Shown piece after piece: positions 54,309 to 63,191 of a stretch of 64,000 bases of DNA. The DNA lies in NCBI RefSeq assembly GCF_002931055.1, contig NZ_PSXX01000012.1, forward strand, positions 62,001-126,000, in the 5' to 3' direction. The position numbers and the translations under genes are program-made. Source of the DNA: Pseudoclavibacter sp. AY1H1. Lineage in GTDB: Bacteria; Actinomycetota; Actinomycetes; Actinomycetales; Microbacteriaceae. Positions within the stretch are counted from its first letter, which is position 1; the number at the start of each line of letters is the position of its first letter. A model generated the notes under the pieces. That model saw only the letters and a list, made by a program, of their open reading frames with translations. It was not told the DNA's origin and did no database searches.

Positions 54309-54626
54309 ATGAACACCACTGCCGTTGCACCACTCCGCCTCACCGTCCGAGGCCGTCGTGTCCTGCTCGCCATCGCTGCGCTGCCCGTCGCCGCAGCCAT
54401 CGCCCTCGGGGCCACGCACATGAACTCCGCGGCGGCCTCGAGCGACGCCGCAGGCGTCGAGTTCGAGTACGTCACCGTCGGCGCTGGCGACACGCTCTGG
54501 GGCATCGCCGAGGAGGTCGCGGGCGATTCCGATATCCGCGACGTCATCGTCGAGATCTCCAAGCTCAACGCTCTTGAGAACGGCACGGTTCAGGCCGGGC
54601 AGCGCCTCGCCCTCCCACTCGACTGA
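54309..54626 (+). CDS. LysM protein, YneA/ChiZ-like SOS cell-division inhibitor
   Basis: 105 aa. One N-terminal membrane helix (about 18-38), then a LysM peptidoglycan-binding domain (YVTVGAGDTLWGIAEEVAGD...LNALENGTVQAGQRLALPL). The architecture and divergent position next to lexA match YneA of Bacillus and the mycobacterial lexA-linked LysM protein, which delay division during SOS. ATG 54309 follows AGGAGG. The role is inferred from architecture and neighbourhood. Confidence 0.85.
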   Translation: MNTTAVAPLRLTVRGRRVLLAIAALPVAAAIALGATHMNSAAASSDAAGVEFEYVTVGAGDTLWGIAEEVAGDSDIRDVIVEISKLNALENGTVQAGQRLALPLD

Positions 54627-54671
54627 GTCCACAGCCCATTCCAGGCGCAGACCGCGTCGTAGGCTTGTGCG

Positions 54672-55760
54672 GTGACCTCGTTCGAAGACCTGCCCATCCG
54701 TGACGACCTCCGCGGACTCACCCCCTACGGAGCGCCGCAGCAGCCGGTGCGCGTTGCCATCAACGTCAACGAGAATCCGCACCCCGTGCCGGAGGTCGTG
54801 GCCAGGCGAATCATCGAGGCGATCGCCCGCGAGCTCCCCGGACTCAATCGCTACCCGGACCGCGAGTTCACGAAGTTGCGCGAGCAGCTGAGCGTCTACC
54901 TGGGCCGGGGCATCGGTCCCGAGCAGGTGTGGGCCGCCAACGGCTCGAACGAGATCATGCAGCAGCTGCTGCAGGTCTTCGGTGGCCCCGGGCGCAGCGT
55001 GCTCAGCTTCACACCCAGCTACTCGATGTACCCCCTTCTCGCCAGAGGGGTTGGGTCCGAATGGATTCCGGTGTCACGCGCTGACGGCTTCGCGCTGACC
55101 GCGGACCTCGTCGCGGAGGCACTTCGTCGAGAGCGCCCCGACATCACCATCATCTGCACGCCGAACAACCCCACGGGCACCGTCACCGATCTCGACGTGA
55201 TCGCGGCTGCGTACGACGCGACCGACGGCATCCTGATCGTCGATGAGGCCTACGCCGAGTTCCTCCCTGATGGTCGGGAGACCGCGCTCTCCCTTCTCCC
55301 GGGTCGCGAGCGGCTCGTGGTCTCGAGGACCATGAGCAAGGCGTTCGCCTTCGCTGGCGCCCGCGTCGGGTACTTCGCGGCTCACGAGGCCGTCGTCGAC
55401 GCCGTCCGACTCGTTCGGCTGCCGTACCACCTCTCCGCGATCACCCAGGCCGCCGCGACCGCAGCGCTCGAGTGCTCGGAGATCATGCTCCAGCAGGTCG
55501 ACGCCATCCGCGAGCAGCGCGACCGCCTGCTGGTGGAGCTGCCCCGTCTTGGCTACAGGCCGTGGGAGTCTGGCGCGAACTTCGTGCTGTTCGGCGACGT
55601 CGCGGATCCCGCGGATACGTTCCAGCAGCTCCTCGACCGCGACATCCTGGTGCGGGATGTCGGCATCCCGAACGCGCTTCGGGTGACCGCCGGGACGCGC
55701 GCGGAGACGAGCGCGTTCCTGGCCGCACTCGCCGAGATCACCGATGCAGGGAAGGCCTAG
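54672..55760 (+). CDS. hisC: Histidinol-phosphate aminotransferase
   Basis: 362 aa PLP enzyme of histidine synthesis. INVNENPHPVP at the start, CTPNNPTGTV, and PLP Lys223 in SRTMSKAFAFAGARVGY. The GTG start has TAGGCT 6 nt upstream, so it is probably leaderless. It begins the hisC-hisB-hisH-priA run. Confidence 0.94.
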   Translation: MTSFEDLPIRDDLRGLTPYGAPQQPVRVAINVNENPHPVPEVVARRIIEAIARELPGLNRYPDREFTKLREQLSVYLGRGIGPEQVWAANGSNEIMQQLLQVFGGPGRSVLSFTPSYSMYPLLARGVGSEWIPVSRADGFALTADLVAEALRRERPDITIICTPNNPTGTVTDLDVIAAAYDATDGILIVDEAYAEFLPDGRETALSLLPGRERLVVSRTMSKAFAFAGARVGYFAAHEAVVDAVRLVRLPYHLSAITQAAATAALECSEIMLQQVDAIREQRDRLLVELPRLGYRPWESGANFVLFGDVADPADTFQQLLDRDILVRDVGIPNALRVTAGTRAETSAFLAALAEITDAGKA

Positions 55761-55769
55761 GCTGGAGCG

Positions 55770-56378
55770 ATGACCACGACGCCACGCACCGCGACCGTCT
55801 CACGCGCGACGAGCGAGTCCTCGATCGAGCTGAGCCTGAACCTCGACGGGACCGGCATCGCCGACATCCAGACGTCGGTTCCGTTCTATGACCACATGCT
55901 GAACGCCTTTGCGAAGCACTCGCTGACCGATCTCACGATCCGTGCGACGGGTGACACGGAGATCGACGTGCACCACACGGTCGAGGACACGGCGATCGTG
56001 CTCGGTCAGGCGATCCGCCAGGCCCTCGGCGACAAGTCGGGCATCGCGCGCTACGGCGATGCGAGGGTGCCGCTCGATGAGTCGCTCGCCGAAGCCGTCG
56101 TCGACATCTCGGGGCGTCCGTTCCTCGTGCACACCGGGGAGCCGGAGGCCTTCATCTACCACCTCATCGGCGGGCACTTCACGGGCGCGATGGTGCGTCA
56201 CGTCTTCGAGGCGATCACGTTCCACGCCGGTCTGACGGTGCACGTCGAGGTCATCCGCGGGCGCGACCCGCACCACATCGCCGAAGCGGAGTTCAAGGCG
56301 TTCGCCCGTGCGTTCCGCGCGGCCAAGCGACTCGACCCGGAGGTCGTGGGCATTCCTTCGACCAAGGGCGCGCTGTGA
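55770..56378 (+). CDS. hisB: Imidazoleglycerol-phosphate dehydratase
   Basis: 202 aa, monofunctional as in actinobacteria. Metal-binding His motifs [11 protein letters not shown] and DVHHTVED, later [17 protein letters not shown] overlaps the hisC stop and lies 6 nt before the ATG. The stop overlaps hisH by GTGA. Confidence 0.96.
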   Translation: MTTTPRTATVSRATSESSIELSLNLDGTGIADIQTSVPFYDHMLNAFAKHSLTDLTIRATGDTEIDVHHTVEDTAIVLGQAIRQALGDKSGIARYGDARVPLDESLAEAVVDISGRPFLVHTGEPEAFIYHLIGGHFTGAMVRHVFEAITFHAGLTVHVEVIRGRDPHHIAEAEFKAFARAFRAAKRLDPEVVGIPSTKGAL

Positions 56379-57028
56379 CTTCAGTCGCACGTCCGCGGGT
56401 GGTCGTCGCTGACTACGGCTCGGGCAACGTTCACTCCGCCGTGAAGGCGCTCGAAGCGGCTGGTGCTGAGGTCGAGCTGACGGCCGACCGCGCTGCCGCC
56501 GCCGACGCCGACGGCTACGTCGTGCCAGGTGTCGGGAGCTTCGCTCACGTCATGGAGGCCATCAATCGTCAGCGCATCGGGGAGATCGTCGGCCGGCGCC
56601 TTGCAGGGGGGCGCCCCGTGCTCGGCATCTGCGTCGGCATGCAGATCTTCTTCGACGGCGGCATCGAGGGTGGCAGGCGAGCCGAAGGTCTGGGCGAATG
56701 GCCGGGCGAGGTGACCGAACTGCGGGCAGAGGTCCTTCCGCACATGGGATGGAACCTCGTCGACCCCCCGGCCGACTCGAAGCTCTTCGCCGGCATTGCT
56801 CGCGAGCGCTTCTACTTCGTACACTCGTACGCGGCGCATGAGCTCCCGCTCGACCCGCATCCGAAGGCCCGCCCGGTGCTCGTGACCCATGCCGAGCACG
56901 GCGAGCGCTTCATCGCGGCAGTCGAGAACGGCCCGTTGTCGGCGACGCAGTTCCACCCGGAGAAGTCCGGCGAGGCTGGCGTGCGCCTGCTTCGGAACTG
57001 GATCGAGACGCTGCCGAAGCGCGCCTAG
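56375..57028 (+). CDS. hisH: Imidazole glycerol phosphate synthase, glutamine amidotransferase subunit
   Basis: 217 aa. Nucleophile Cys86 in [13 protein letters not shown]; His/Glu of the triad in [11 protein letters not shown]. It supplies ammonia to HisF, which is not in the window. The GTG start is in the GTGA overlap with hisB. Confidence 0.95.
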   Translation: MTSVARPRVVVADYGSGNVHSAVKALEAAGAEVELTADRAAAADADGYVVPGVGSFAHVMEAINRQRIGEIVGRRLAGGRPVLGICVGMQIFFDGGIEGGRRAEGLGEWPGEVTELRAEVLPHMGWNLVDPPADSKLFAGIARERFYFVHSYAAHELPLDPHPKARPVLVTHAEHGERFIAAVENGPLSATQFHPEKSGEAGVRLLRNWIETLPKRA

Positions 57029-57065
57029 TGCTGCTGCATCGGCGCGCTGCACCGCCGCCTGCCGA

Positions 57066-57149
57066 TACGCTATTGCCCGGACTGCCAGGGCATCCCCTTT
57101 CGGCGTCGATGCCCCGGCGCCTCAGAACGAGAACAAGGAACCTACGCGC
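57066..57149 (+). promoter_or_regulatory. Promoter and structured leader of priA
   Basis: TACGCT (57066-57071) is a candidate -10, giving a leader of about 70 nt. The leader has a 7-bp stem (GGGCATC 57088-57094 with GATGCCC 57108-57114) and AAGGA before the GTG. There is no leader peptide with a His run. Confidence 0.4.
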
Positions 57150-57893
57150 GTGAGCGAATTCAACACGTCACCGGAGCTCGTGCTCTTCCCCGCAATCGAC
57201 CTCGCCGGCGGCAAGGCGGTTCGTCTGGTTCAGGGCGAGGCCGACTCCGCCACGAACTACGGCGATCCTGTGGATGCGGCGGAGGACTGGATCGAGCAGG
57301 GTGCGGAGTGGATCCACCTCGTGGACCTCGACGCGGCCTTCGGGCGCGGGGAGAACCGCAGTGTCATCAAGCGCGTCATCCGGGCGGCCAAGCACGTCAA
57401 TGTGGAGCTGTCCGGCGGGATCCGTGACGACGAGTCCCTCGAGCGTGCGGTGGACGCCGGTGCGCGCCGCATCAACCTCGGCACCGCCGCGCTCGAGAAT
57501 CCGGAGTGGGCGGCGAACGTCATCGCTCGCTACGGCGAGCTCATCGCCGTCGGCCTCGACGTGCGTGGCACCACGCTCGCGGCTCGCGGCTGGACGCGCG
57601 ATGCTGGTGACCTCTGGTCGGTACTCGAACGGCTCGAGGAGGCCGGTTGCGCACGTTACGTCGTGACCGACGTGACGAAGGACGGCACCCTCCAGGGCCC
57701 GAACCTCCAGCTCCTCAGCGACATCCTCGACCGGACCGACCGTCCCGTCGTCGCCTCTGGCGGCGTTTCGAGTCTCGACGACATCGCGGCGCTGCGTGGC
57801 CTCGTGCCGCAGGGCCTCGAGGGCGCGATCATCGGCAAGGCGCTCTACTCGGGGGCCTTCACGCTCGTCGAAGCGCTCGACGTCGCATCCTGA
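57150..57893 (+). CDS. priA: Phosphoribosyl isomerase HisA/PriA
   Basis: 247 aa beta/alpha barrel. Catalytic Asp17 ([14 protein letters not shown]) and Asp174 ([14 protein letters not shown]). In actinobacteria this protein usually serves both histidine (HisA) and tryptophan (TrpF) synthesis; whether both apply here depends on a separate trpF elsewhere. I chose GTG 57150 with AAGGA upstream; a frame open from 56889 overlaps hisH and is rejected. Confidence 0.93.
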   Translation: MSEFNTSPELVLFPAIDLAGGKAVRLVQGEADSATNYGDPVDAAEDWIEQGAEWIHLVDLDAAFGRGENRSVIKRVIRAAKHVNVELSGGIRDDESLERAVDAGARRINLGTAALENPEWAANVIARYGELIAVGLDVRGTTLAARGWTRDAGDLWSVLERLEEAGCARYVVTDVTKDGTLQGPNLQLLSDILDRTDRPVVASGGVSSLDDIAALRGLVPQGLEGAIIGKALYSGAFTLVEALDVAS

Positions 57894-57910
57894 CTCGAGA
57901 GGTTTGACCC

Positions 57911-58756
57911 ATGCCGTCGCTGCCAGAGCATTTCCAGCCCAGCAAGGCCGACTCTGCTGGCCAGAGCTGGTCTGGGCGGAGCTTCGGCGACAACCCGTTC
58001 CGCGACGACGACGGCACGGCGCCGGCGCAGTTCGTCGCGGCGATCCGGCGCTTCCGGGCTCGGGAGGTGGGTCCCGACGCGGTGGTCGACGCATTGCGTC
58101 AGGCTCGCGTGCTGATCCCGCTCGTGGCGAAGCTGGGCGAAGCCGATGTCAACACGCAGGGTGTGACCGTCGACAAGAGCGCTGATCTCTCCATCGTGAC
58201 GGTCGCCGGCCCAGACGGTCGCACCGTCCTGCCCGTGTTCACCTCGGCGGAGGCGATGAGGGTCTGGAATCCCAAGGCTCGGCCGGTGCCTGCGCTCATG
58301 CAGCGGGCGGCCATCTCGGCGGCTGCCGAGGGCAGCGACCTCATCGTGGTTGATCCGACGAGCGAGACGGAGTTCGTCGTCCGCCGTCCGGCCGTGTGGG
58401 CGATCGCGCAGGAGCAGGGCTGGGCGGCCCCGTGGGTGAACCCGGTTGTCACGGCTGAGCTGTCGAGGGTGATGGCAGAGCTCGACGAGGTGCTTGGCAT
58501 GGATCTCGTGCCCGGCGATCCGGAGGCTCGCCTGGCTGGGCCCGAGCTGCGTGTGGTGCTCCACGTCGGTGGTGACGCTGGCCGCGAGGAGCTCGCGGAT
58601 CTGTCCCGCCGAGCCAGCGAGCTGCTGCAGGGGAGCGAGGCGTTCCGCACAGAGGTCGACTCGCTCGGCATCTCGTTCGCGCGGGCCAGCACTGCTGCTT
58701 CGAGCGACGCGGAGAAGCGGCAGCGAGATTCTAAGCGCTTGTGGTGGAGGCGCTGA
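57911..58756 (+). CDS. SseB-family protein
   Basis: 281 aa. SseB N-terminal domain: VVDALRQARVLIPLVAKLGE, LPVFTSAEAMRVWNPKARPVP, LIVVDPTSETEFVVRRPAV. Cytoplasmic, function unknown in actinobacteria, where it usually lies between priA and infC. Here it is followed by carotenoid genes instead. A GAGAGG ribosome binding site lies before the ATG. Confidence 0.88.
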   Translation: MPSLPEHFQPSKADSAGQSWSGRSFGDNPFRDDDGTAPAQFVAAIRRFRAREVGPDAVVDALRQARVLIPLVAKLGEADVNTQGVTVDKSADLSIVTVAGPDGRTVLPVFTSAEAMRVWNPKARPVPALMQRAAISAAAEGSDLIVVDPTSETEFVVRRPAVWAIAQEQGWAAPWVNPVVTAELSRVMAELDEVLGMDLVPGDPEARLAGPELRVVLHVGGDAGREELADLSRRASELLQGSEAFRTEVDSLGISFARASTAASSDAEKRQRDSKRLWWRR

Positions 58757-58790
58757 GGGGATTGACCAGGCGCGGCAACTCGGGGAAGGC

Positions 58791-58819
58791 TTGCCTGTAC
58801 GCTCGAGCAGAAGTAATTA
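58791..58819 (+). promoter_or_regulatory. Candidate crtE promoter
   Basis: TTGCCT (58791-58796), a 17-bp spacer, TAATTA (58814-58819), in a markedly AT-rich patch (58810-58836, including GATACTCTTATTGCTAG). The patch could hold an operator for a MarR-type crt regulator, but no clear palindrome was found. Confidence 0.45.
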
Positions 58820-58864
58820 GATACTCTTATTGCTAGCCAACCGAGCTAAAGGGAGTGGTGCCGA

Positions 58865-59986
58865 GTGATCCGTGAGCCTCTGGCGAGCCCCCGTGGCCAG
58901 GGTTCGGACTTCGACCTCGCAGCGCAGCAGCTGCTCGAGGTGAGAAGGCGAATCGAGGAGTTCCTGGCCGGACGAGTCGCTGCCGCGGCCGCGATCGACG
59001 AGGGCCTCGCGACGCTGTGGCGCATCACGGCGCGCAGCGCCGAAGGGGGGAAGCTCTTCCGCCCCGCGCTGGTCATGCAGGCCTACCTGTCCTACACGGG
59101 TGCAGCAGAGGTGCCTGAGTCGGTCATGGAACTGGCGACCGCGACCGAGCTGCTCCACCTCGCGTTCCTGACCCACGACGACGTGATCGACAACGACACC
59201 ATGCGCAGGGGGGAGCTGAATCTCCTCGGCAGCGTCGAGGAGATCGTGGGAGGACCGGAGTTCGACGATGAGCGCGGCAACCGCCTGGGGCAGGCCGCCG
59301 CGATCCTGGTCGGCGACCTCCTGCTCTCCGAAGCGCACCTGAGGGTTGCGCGCATCGATCAGCCCCACGCCGTTCGTCTGCGCGTGCTCGATGCCATCGA
59401 GCGTGCCCTCGCGGTCTCGGTTGCCGGTGAGTTCAGCGACGTGAGCCTGTCGGTTCGAAGTGACCATCCGGCATTGGCCGAGGTCCTGTCGATGAGCTCG
59501 AACAAGACCTCCGCGTACACCGTGCTGCTGCCGCTCGAGCTCGGTCTGATCGCGGCGGGTGCCGAAAGTTCGGTGGATGCGCGTCTCATCGCCCAGTTCT
59601 CGGACGCCGCCGGGCTCGCCTTCCAGCTCCAGGACGATCTGTTCGGTGTCTTCGGGGACCAGCACAAGCTCGGGAAGGCGCCGTACTCGGATATCCGGGA
59701 GGGCAAGTTCACGGCGCTCATCGCCCTGGCCTGCGGGACCCCGGTCTGGGGTGAGCTCGAGTCGCTGCTCGGCGACCCGATGCTCAGCGAGGCGGATGGC
59801 GCGAAGGCGCGCGACCTCATCGACGCGTCGGGCTCGCGCGCCGCTGTCGAGCAGGAGCTCGCGGCCCAGTTCTCGAGGGCACGAGCCGCCGCGAGGGCCG
59901 TGGGCGCGTCGGGCCGCGAGGGGGAGCGGAACCTGGCCGAGATGCTGGAGCGTCTGCTGATGCTGCTGGAGAGGCGAACGTCATGA
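58865..59986 (+). CDS. crtE: Geranylgeranyl diphosphate synthase
   Basis: 373 aa polyprenyl synthetase. First Asp-rich motif THDDVIDND, second QLQDDLFGVFGD, and EGGKLFRPALV. It adds IPP units to DMAPP to make GGPP, the substrate of CrtB. The chain length is inferred from its position in the crt operon. GTG start with GGGAG upstream; stop overlaps crtB by ATGA. Confidence 0.92.
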   Translation: MIREPLASPRGQGSDFDLAAQQLLEVRRRIEEFLAGRVAAAAAIDEGLATLWRITARSAEGGKLFRPALVMQAYLSYTGAAEVPESVMELATATELLHLAFLTHDDVIDNDTMRRGELNLLGSVEEIVGGPEFDDERGNRLGQAAAILVGDLLLSEAHLRVARIDQPHAVRLRVLDAIERALAVSVAGEFSDVSLSVRSDHPALAEVLSMSSNKTSAYTVLLPLELGLIAAGAESSVDARLIAQFSDAAGLAFQLQDDLFGVFGDQHKLGKAPYSDIREGKFTALIALACGTPVWGELESLLGDPMLSEADGAKARDLIDASGSRAAVEQELAAQFSRARAAARAVGASGREGERNLAEMLERLLMLLERRTS

Positions 59987-60852
59987 TGTCGCCACTCGAG
60001 CAGTACACGCGCACCGCGGAGAAGTCCGCGGCCGAGGTCATCTTCGCCTACTCGAGTTCCTTCGGGGCGGCCTCGCGCTTCCTCGGGCGCCGGACGGTCA
60101 AGCCGGTGCGCAGCATCTACGCGCTGGTCCGCGTGGCGGACGAGATCGTGGACGGTGTCGGCGCGCTCGCCGGCCTCTCCCTCGAGCAGCAGCACGCGGC
60201 GCTCGACGGGCTCGAGGCGCAGACGCTCGAGGCCATCGAGTCGGGCTTCAGCACGAATCTGGTCGTCCACGCGTTCGCGGTGACGGCGCGACGCTGCGGG
60301 TTCGGGGCCGAGCTGGTCGTGCCCTTCTTCGCTTCGATGCGCATGGATCTCGAACCTCGCTCGCTCGACGTGGAGGAGCAGCGGCGCTACGTCTACGGTT
60401 CCGCGGAGGTGGTGGGGCTGATGTGCGTGCGGGTATTCCTCACCGGTGTCTCTCGCACCCCGGAGCAGCGGGAGCGCATCGACGCGGCGGCCTGCGCGCT
60501 CGGCGCCGCGTTCCAGAACGTGAACTTCCTCCGCGACGTGGGCGATGACGCCGACCGGCTCGGCAGGGACTACCTGCCGGTGGAGGGTCTGGAATCGGCG
60601 CCGCTCGACGAGCGGCGCAAGCTCATCTGGCTCGACCGCATCCGCGCCGATCTTGCGACAGCGGAAGCGGGCATCCCGCTGCTTCCGAGGGATTGCCGAC
60701 GGGGCGTGGCCCTCGCGAGCGCGCTCTTCGCTGCGCTCGCCGACCGCATCGCGGAGACGCCGGCAGACCAGCTGCGCACCACACGCGTGAGAGTTCCCGG
60801 CGCCGAGAAGGCGCGCATCGCAGCACGAGTCCTTCTGGAGACACGATCATGA
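59983..60852 (+). CDS. crtB: Phytoene synthase
   Basis: 289 aa. Joins two GGPP to phytoene. Asp motifs VADEIVD and NFLRDVGDDADRLGRDYLP; FAYSSSFGAASRFL at the start is family-typical. ATGA overlaps at both ends place it in a tightly coupled operon. Confidence 0.95.
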   Translation: MMSPLEQYTRTAEKSAAEVIFAYSSSFGAASRFLGRRTVKPVRSIYALVRVADEIVDGVGALAGLSLEQQHAALDGLEAQTLEAIESGFSTNLVVHAFAVTARRCGFGAELVVPFFASMRMDLEPRSLDVEEQRRYVYGSAEVVGLMCVRVFLTGVSRTPEQRERIDAAACALGAAFQNVNFLRDVGDDADRLGRDYLPVEGLESAPLDERRKLIWLDRIRADLATAEAGIPLLPRDCRRGVALASALFAALADRIAETPADQLRTTRVRVPGAEKARIAARVLLETRS

Positions 60853-62417
60853 GCACCCGAGCAGTAGTCATCGGCGCCGGAATGGCCGGCCTCGCCACAT
60901 CGATCCTGCTCGCGCGGGACGGCTTCGCCGTGACGGTCCTCGAGAAGAACGACAGGGTCGGCGGCCGTGCTGGCCTCCTCGAGGTCGACGGCTTCCGCTT
61001 CGATACCGGCCCGAGCTGGTACCTGATGCCGAGCGTCTTCGACCACTACTTCGCGCTTGCCGGCACGAGCACCGAGGAGCAGCTGGATCTGCGCATGCTC
61101 GACCCCGGCTACCGCGTCTTCCCCGAGCCGGAGCATGCGGGGGGCGCAAGCGAGCCCCTCTCCATCCCCTACGGCCAGGACGCCGTGCGCGAACTCGTCG
61201 CTGAGCTCGAGCCCGAGGCGCTCGGCGCTTTCGACGACTACCTCGAGACCGCGAGACGCGCCATGGACATGGCGGAGGAATCGTTCCTCTATAACACGTT
61301 CAAGAACCCGGCCACGCTGCTCGGCGCCCCCGTTCGCCGCGAGCTCCCCGAGCTGCTGACGTGGCTCACGGTCCCGCTCGAGAAGTTCGTGGAGGAGTCG
61401 TTCACGCATCCGCTGCTCAGGCAGATCCTCGCCTACCAGGCGGTGTTCCTCGGAACCGACCCGCGCCGCGCTCCGGCGATCTATCACCTCATGAGTCGCA
61501 TGGATCTCGTCGAGGGCGTGCAGTACCCCATGGGCGGCTTCACCGCCGTGGTGGATGCGCTGCACCGGCTCGCCGTGGACGCCGGCGTCGAGTTCCGGCT
61601 CGAGGCCGAGGTCACGGACATCGCCGTGGCGCATGGCTGGAGCCGTGGCGTGCACTGGCGCGACGCTGACGGGCAGCGGCACTTCGAGGACGTGGAGGTC
61701 GTCGTCTCCGCCGCTGACCTGCATCACACGGAGACGCGGCTGCTGCCAGAGCGGTACCGCAGCTACCCGGAGCGCGTGTGGAAGCGCACCTCGTCGGGTC
61801 CGGGCGCCGTGCTGGTGATGCTCGGCGTCGAGGGCGAGCTGCCCGCCCTGCCGCACCACTCGCTGCTGCTCACGAAGGAGTGGGGGGAGAACTTCGACGC
61901 CATCTTCGGCGAGGGCGTCGCCCTGCCTGACCCGGTCTCCGTCTATGTCTGCAAGCCGAGCGCCACGGATTCGGCAGTTGCGCCGGACGGGCACGAGAAC
62001 CTGTTCCTGCTCATCCCGGTCAAGGGCGAGGAGAGCATCGGTGGGGGAGGAGCAGATGGGGCGGGAGATGCAGAGGTCGAGCGGATCGCCGATCTCGCGA
62101 TCTCCCAGCTCGCCGAATGGACGGGAGTCTCCGACCTGGAGCGCCGCATCGTGGTTCGCCGGACGCTCGGCCCCGCCGATTTCGTGCACGACTACAACTC
62201 CTGGCGTGGCGGCATCCTCGGCCCGTCGCATGAGCTCGCCCAGTCGGCCATGCTGCGTGCCGGCAACGCGTCCCCGAAGGTCAAGGGGCTCTACTACGCG
62301 GGCGCGACCGTCAACCCCGGCGTGGGCGTCCCGATGTGCCTGATCAGCGCCGAGCTGGTGCTCAAGCACGTGCGGGGCGACCGGAGCGCTGGCCCCCTCG
62401 AGGTCGACCGCCGGTGA
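60849..62417 (+). CDS. crtI: Phytoene desaturase
   Basis: 522 aa FAD enzyme that desaturates phytoene stepwise, probably to lycopene. FAD motif VVIGAGMAGLATSILLA...LEKNDRVGGRA; C-terminal GLYYAGATVNPGVGVPMCL. I chose ATG 60849 in the overlap with crtB; a frame open from 60693 is inside crtB. The stop overlaps the next gene by GTGA. Confidence 0.95.
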   Translation: MSTRAVVIGAGMAGLATSILLARDGFAVTVLEKNDRVGGRAGLLEVDGFRFDTGPSWYLMPSVFDHYFALAGTSTEEQLDLRMLDPGYRVFPEPEHAGGASEPLSIPYGQDAVRELVAELEPEALGAFDDYLETARRAMDMAEESFLYNTFKNPATLLGAPVRRELPELLTWLTVPLEKFVEESFTHPLLRQILAYQAVFLGTDPRRAPAIYHLMSRMDLVEGVQYPMGGFTAVVDALHRLAVDAGVEFRLEAEVTDIAVAHGWSRGVHWRDADGQRHFEDVEVVVSAADLHHTETRLLPERYRSYPERVWKRTSSGPGAVLVMLGVEGELPALPHHSLLLTKEWGENFDAIFGEGVALPDPVSVYVCKPSATDSAVAPDGHENLFLLIPVKGEESIGGGGADGAGDAEVERIADLAISQLAEWTGVSDLERRIVVRRTLGPADFVHDYNSWRGGILGPSHELAQSAMLRAGNASPKVKGLYYAGATVNPGVGVPMCLISAELVLKHVRGDRSAGPLEVDRR

Positions 62418-63106
62418 CGGTCACCACCGTCCACCTCTGGGGAACCGGCAGCGCGAGCGCCGGCCTCTCGCTGACCGCGAAGACCACGCTGCACCTCCTG
62501 GGCCGTCGACGTCCGGAGGGTCTGCGATTCGCGCGTGTCATGGGCACGGCGCGGGCGACGAGCTTCTCCTCGCGCGACGCCGACCTCGGGCATTGGGCGC
62601 TGGTCGCCGCCTGGGAGTCGCTCGAGGCTGCGGACGCGTTCGATCGAGGGGCCCTCGTGGGTGCGTGGGACGCACGCTCGCGGGAGCGACTCAGAGTGCG
62701 GATGCGCGCCATTCGCTCGGTCGGCCTCTGGGGAGGTCGCGAGCCGTTCGGGCCCGCCGTCGCGGAGGCCGAGGAGGGGCAGCGGGTGGCCGTCATCACG
62801 CGGGCGCGGATCCGGGCCTCGTCGGTGCCGCGCTTCACGGGGACCGTGCCACCTATCGCTGCCGAACTCCTCCGCGCGAAGTCGCGCGGTCTCGGTCTCG
62901 CGTTCGGGATGGGCGAGCTGCCAGCAGGCCTCCTCGGCACCTTCACCCTCTGGGAGTCCGAGCCGGCGCTTCGCGCCTTCATCAGCGGCGCACCATCGCA
63001 CAGAGCCGCCATGGCCGACAGCCGAGCGGGCGGATGGTTCGCTGAGGAGCTGTTCGCGCGTTTCGCGGTCGATGCTGTCGAGGGCTGGTCGGCCACAACT
63101 GCATGA
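62414..63106 (+). CDS. CrtA-like (spheroidene monooxygenase-type) protein
   Basis: 230 aa. Resembles CrtA-type carotenoid monooxygenases: LRFARVMGTARATSFSSRD, WALVAAWESLEAADAF, and FTLWESEPALRAFISG...AGGWFAEELFARFAV. CrtA adds a keto group to acyclic carotenoids in phototrophs; the substrate here is unknown. The GTG start overlaps crtI. An 85-bp gap with a short hairpin (CCCGC...GCGGG) follows. Confidence 0.65.
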   Translation: MTVTTVHLWGTGSASAGLSLTAKTTLHLLGRRRPEGLRFARVMGTARATSFSSRDADLGHWALVAAWESLEAADAFDRGALVGAWDARSRERLRVRMRAIRSVGLWGGREPFGPAVAEAEEGQRVAVITRARIRASSVPRFTGTVPPIAAELLRAKSRGLGLAFGMGELPAGLLGTFTLWESEPALRAFISGAPSHRAAMADSRAGGWFAEELFARFAVDAVEGWSATTA

Positions 63107-63191
63107 CCTCTCCCGCGAAGAGCGGGCCACCATCCGCCAGAACGTCAGACGACGCAGATCCAGAGCCACGACCGAGAGGAACGGACTCAAG

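Noticed and set aside
57029-57149. His-type attenuator leader peptide before priA
   Set aside because: No short frame with a run of His codons; only one 7-bp stem is present.
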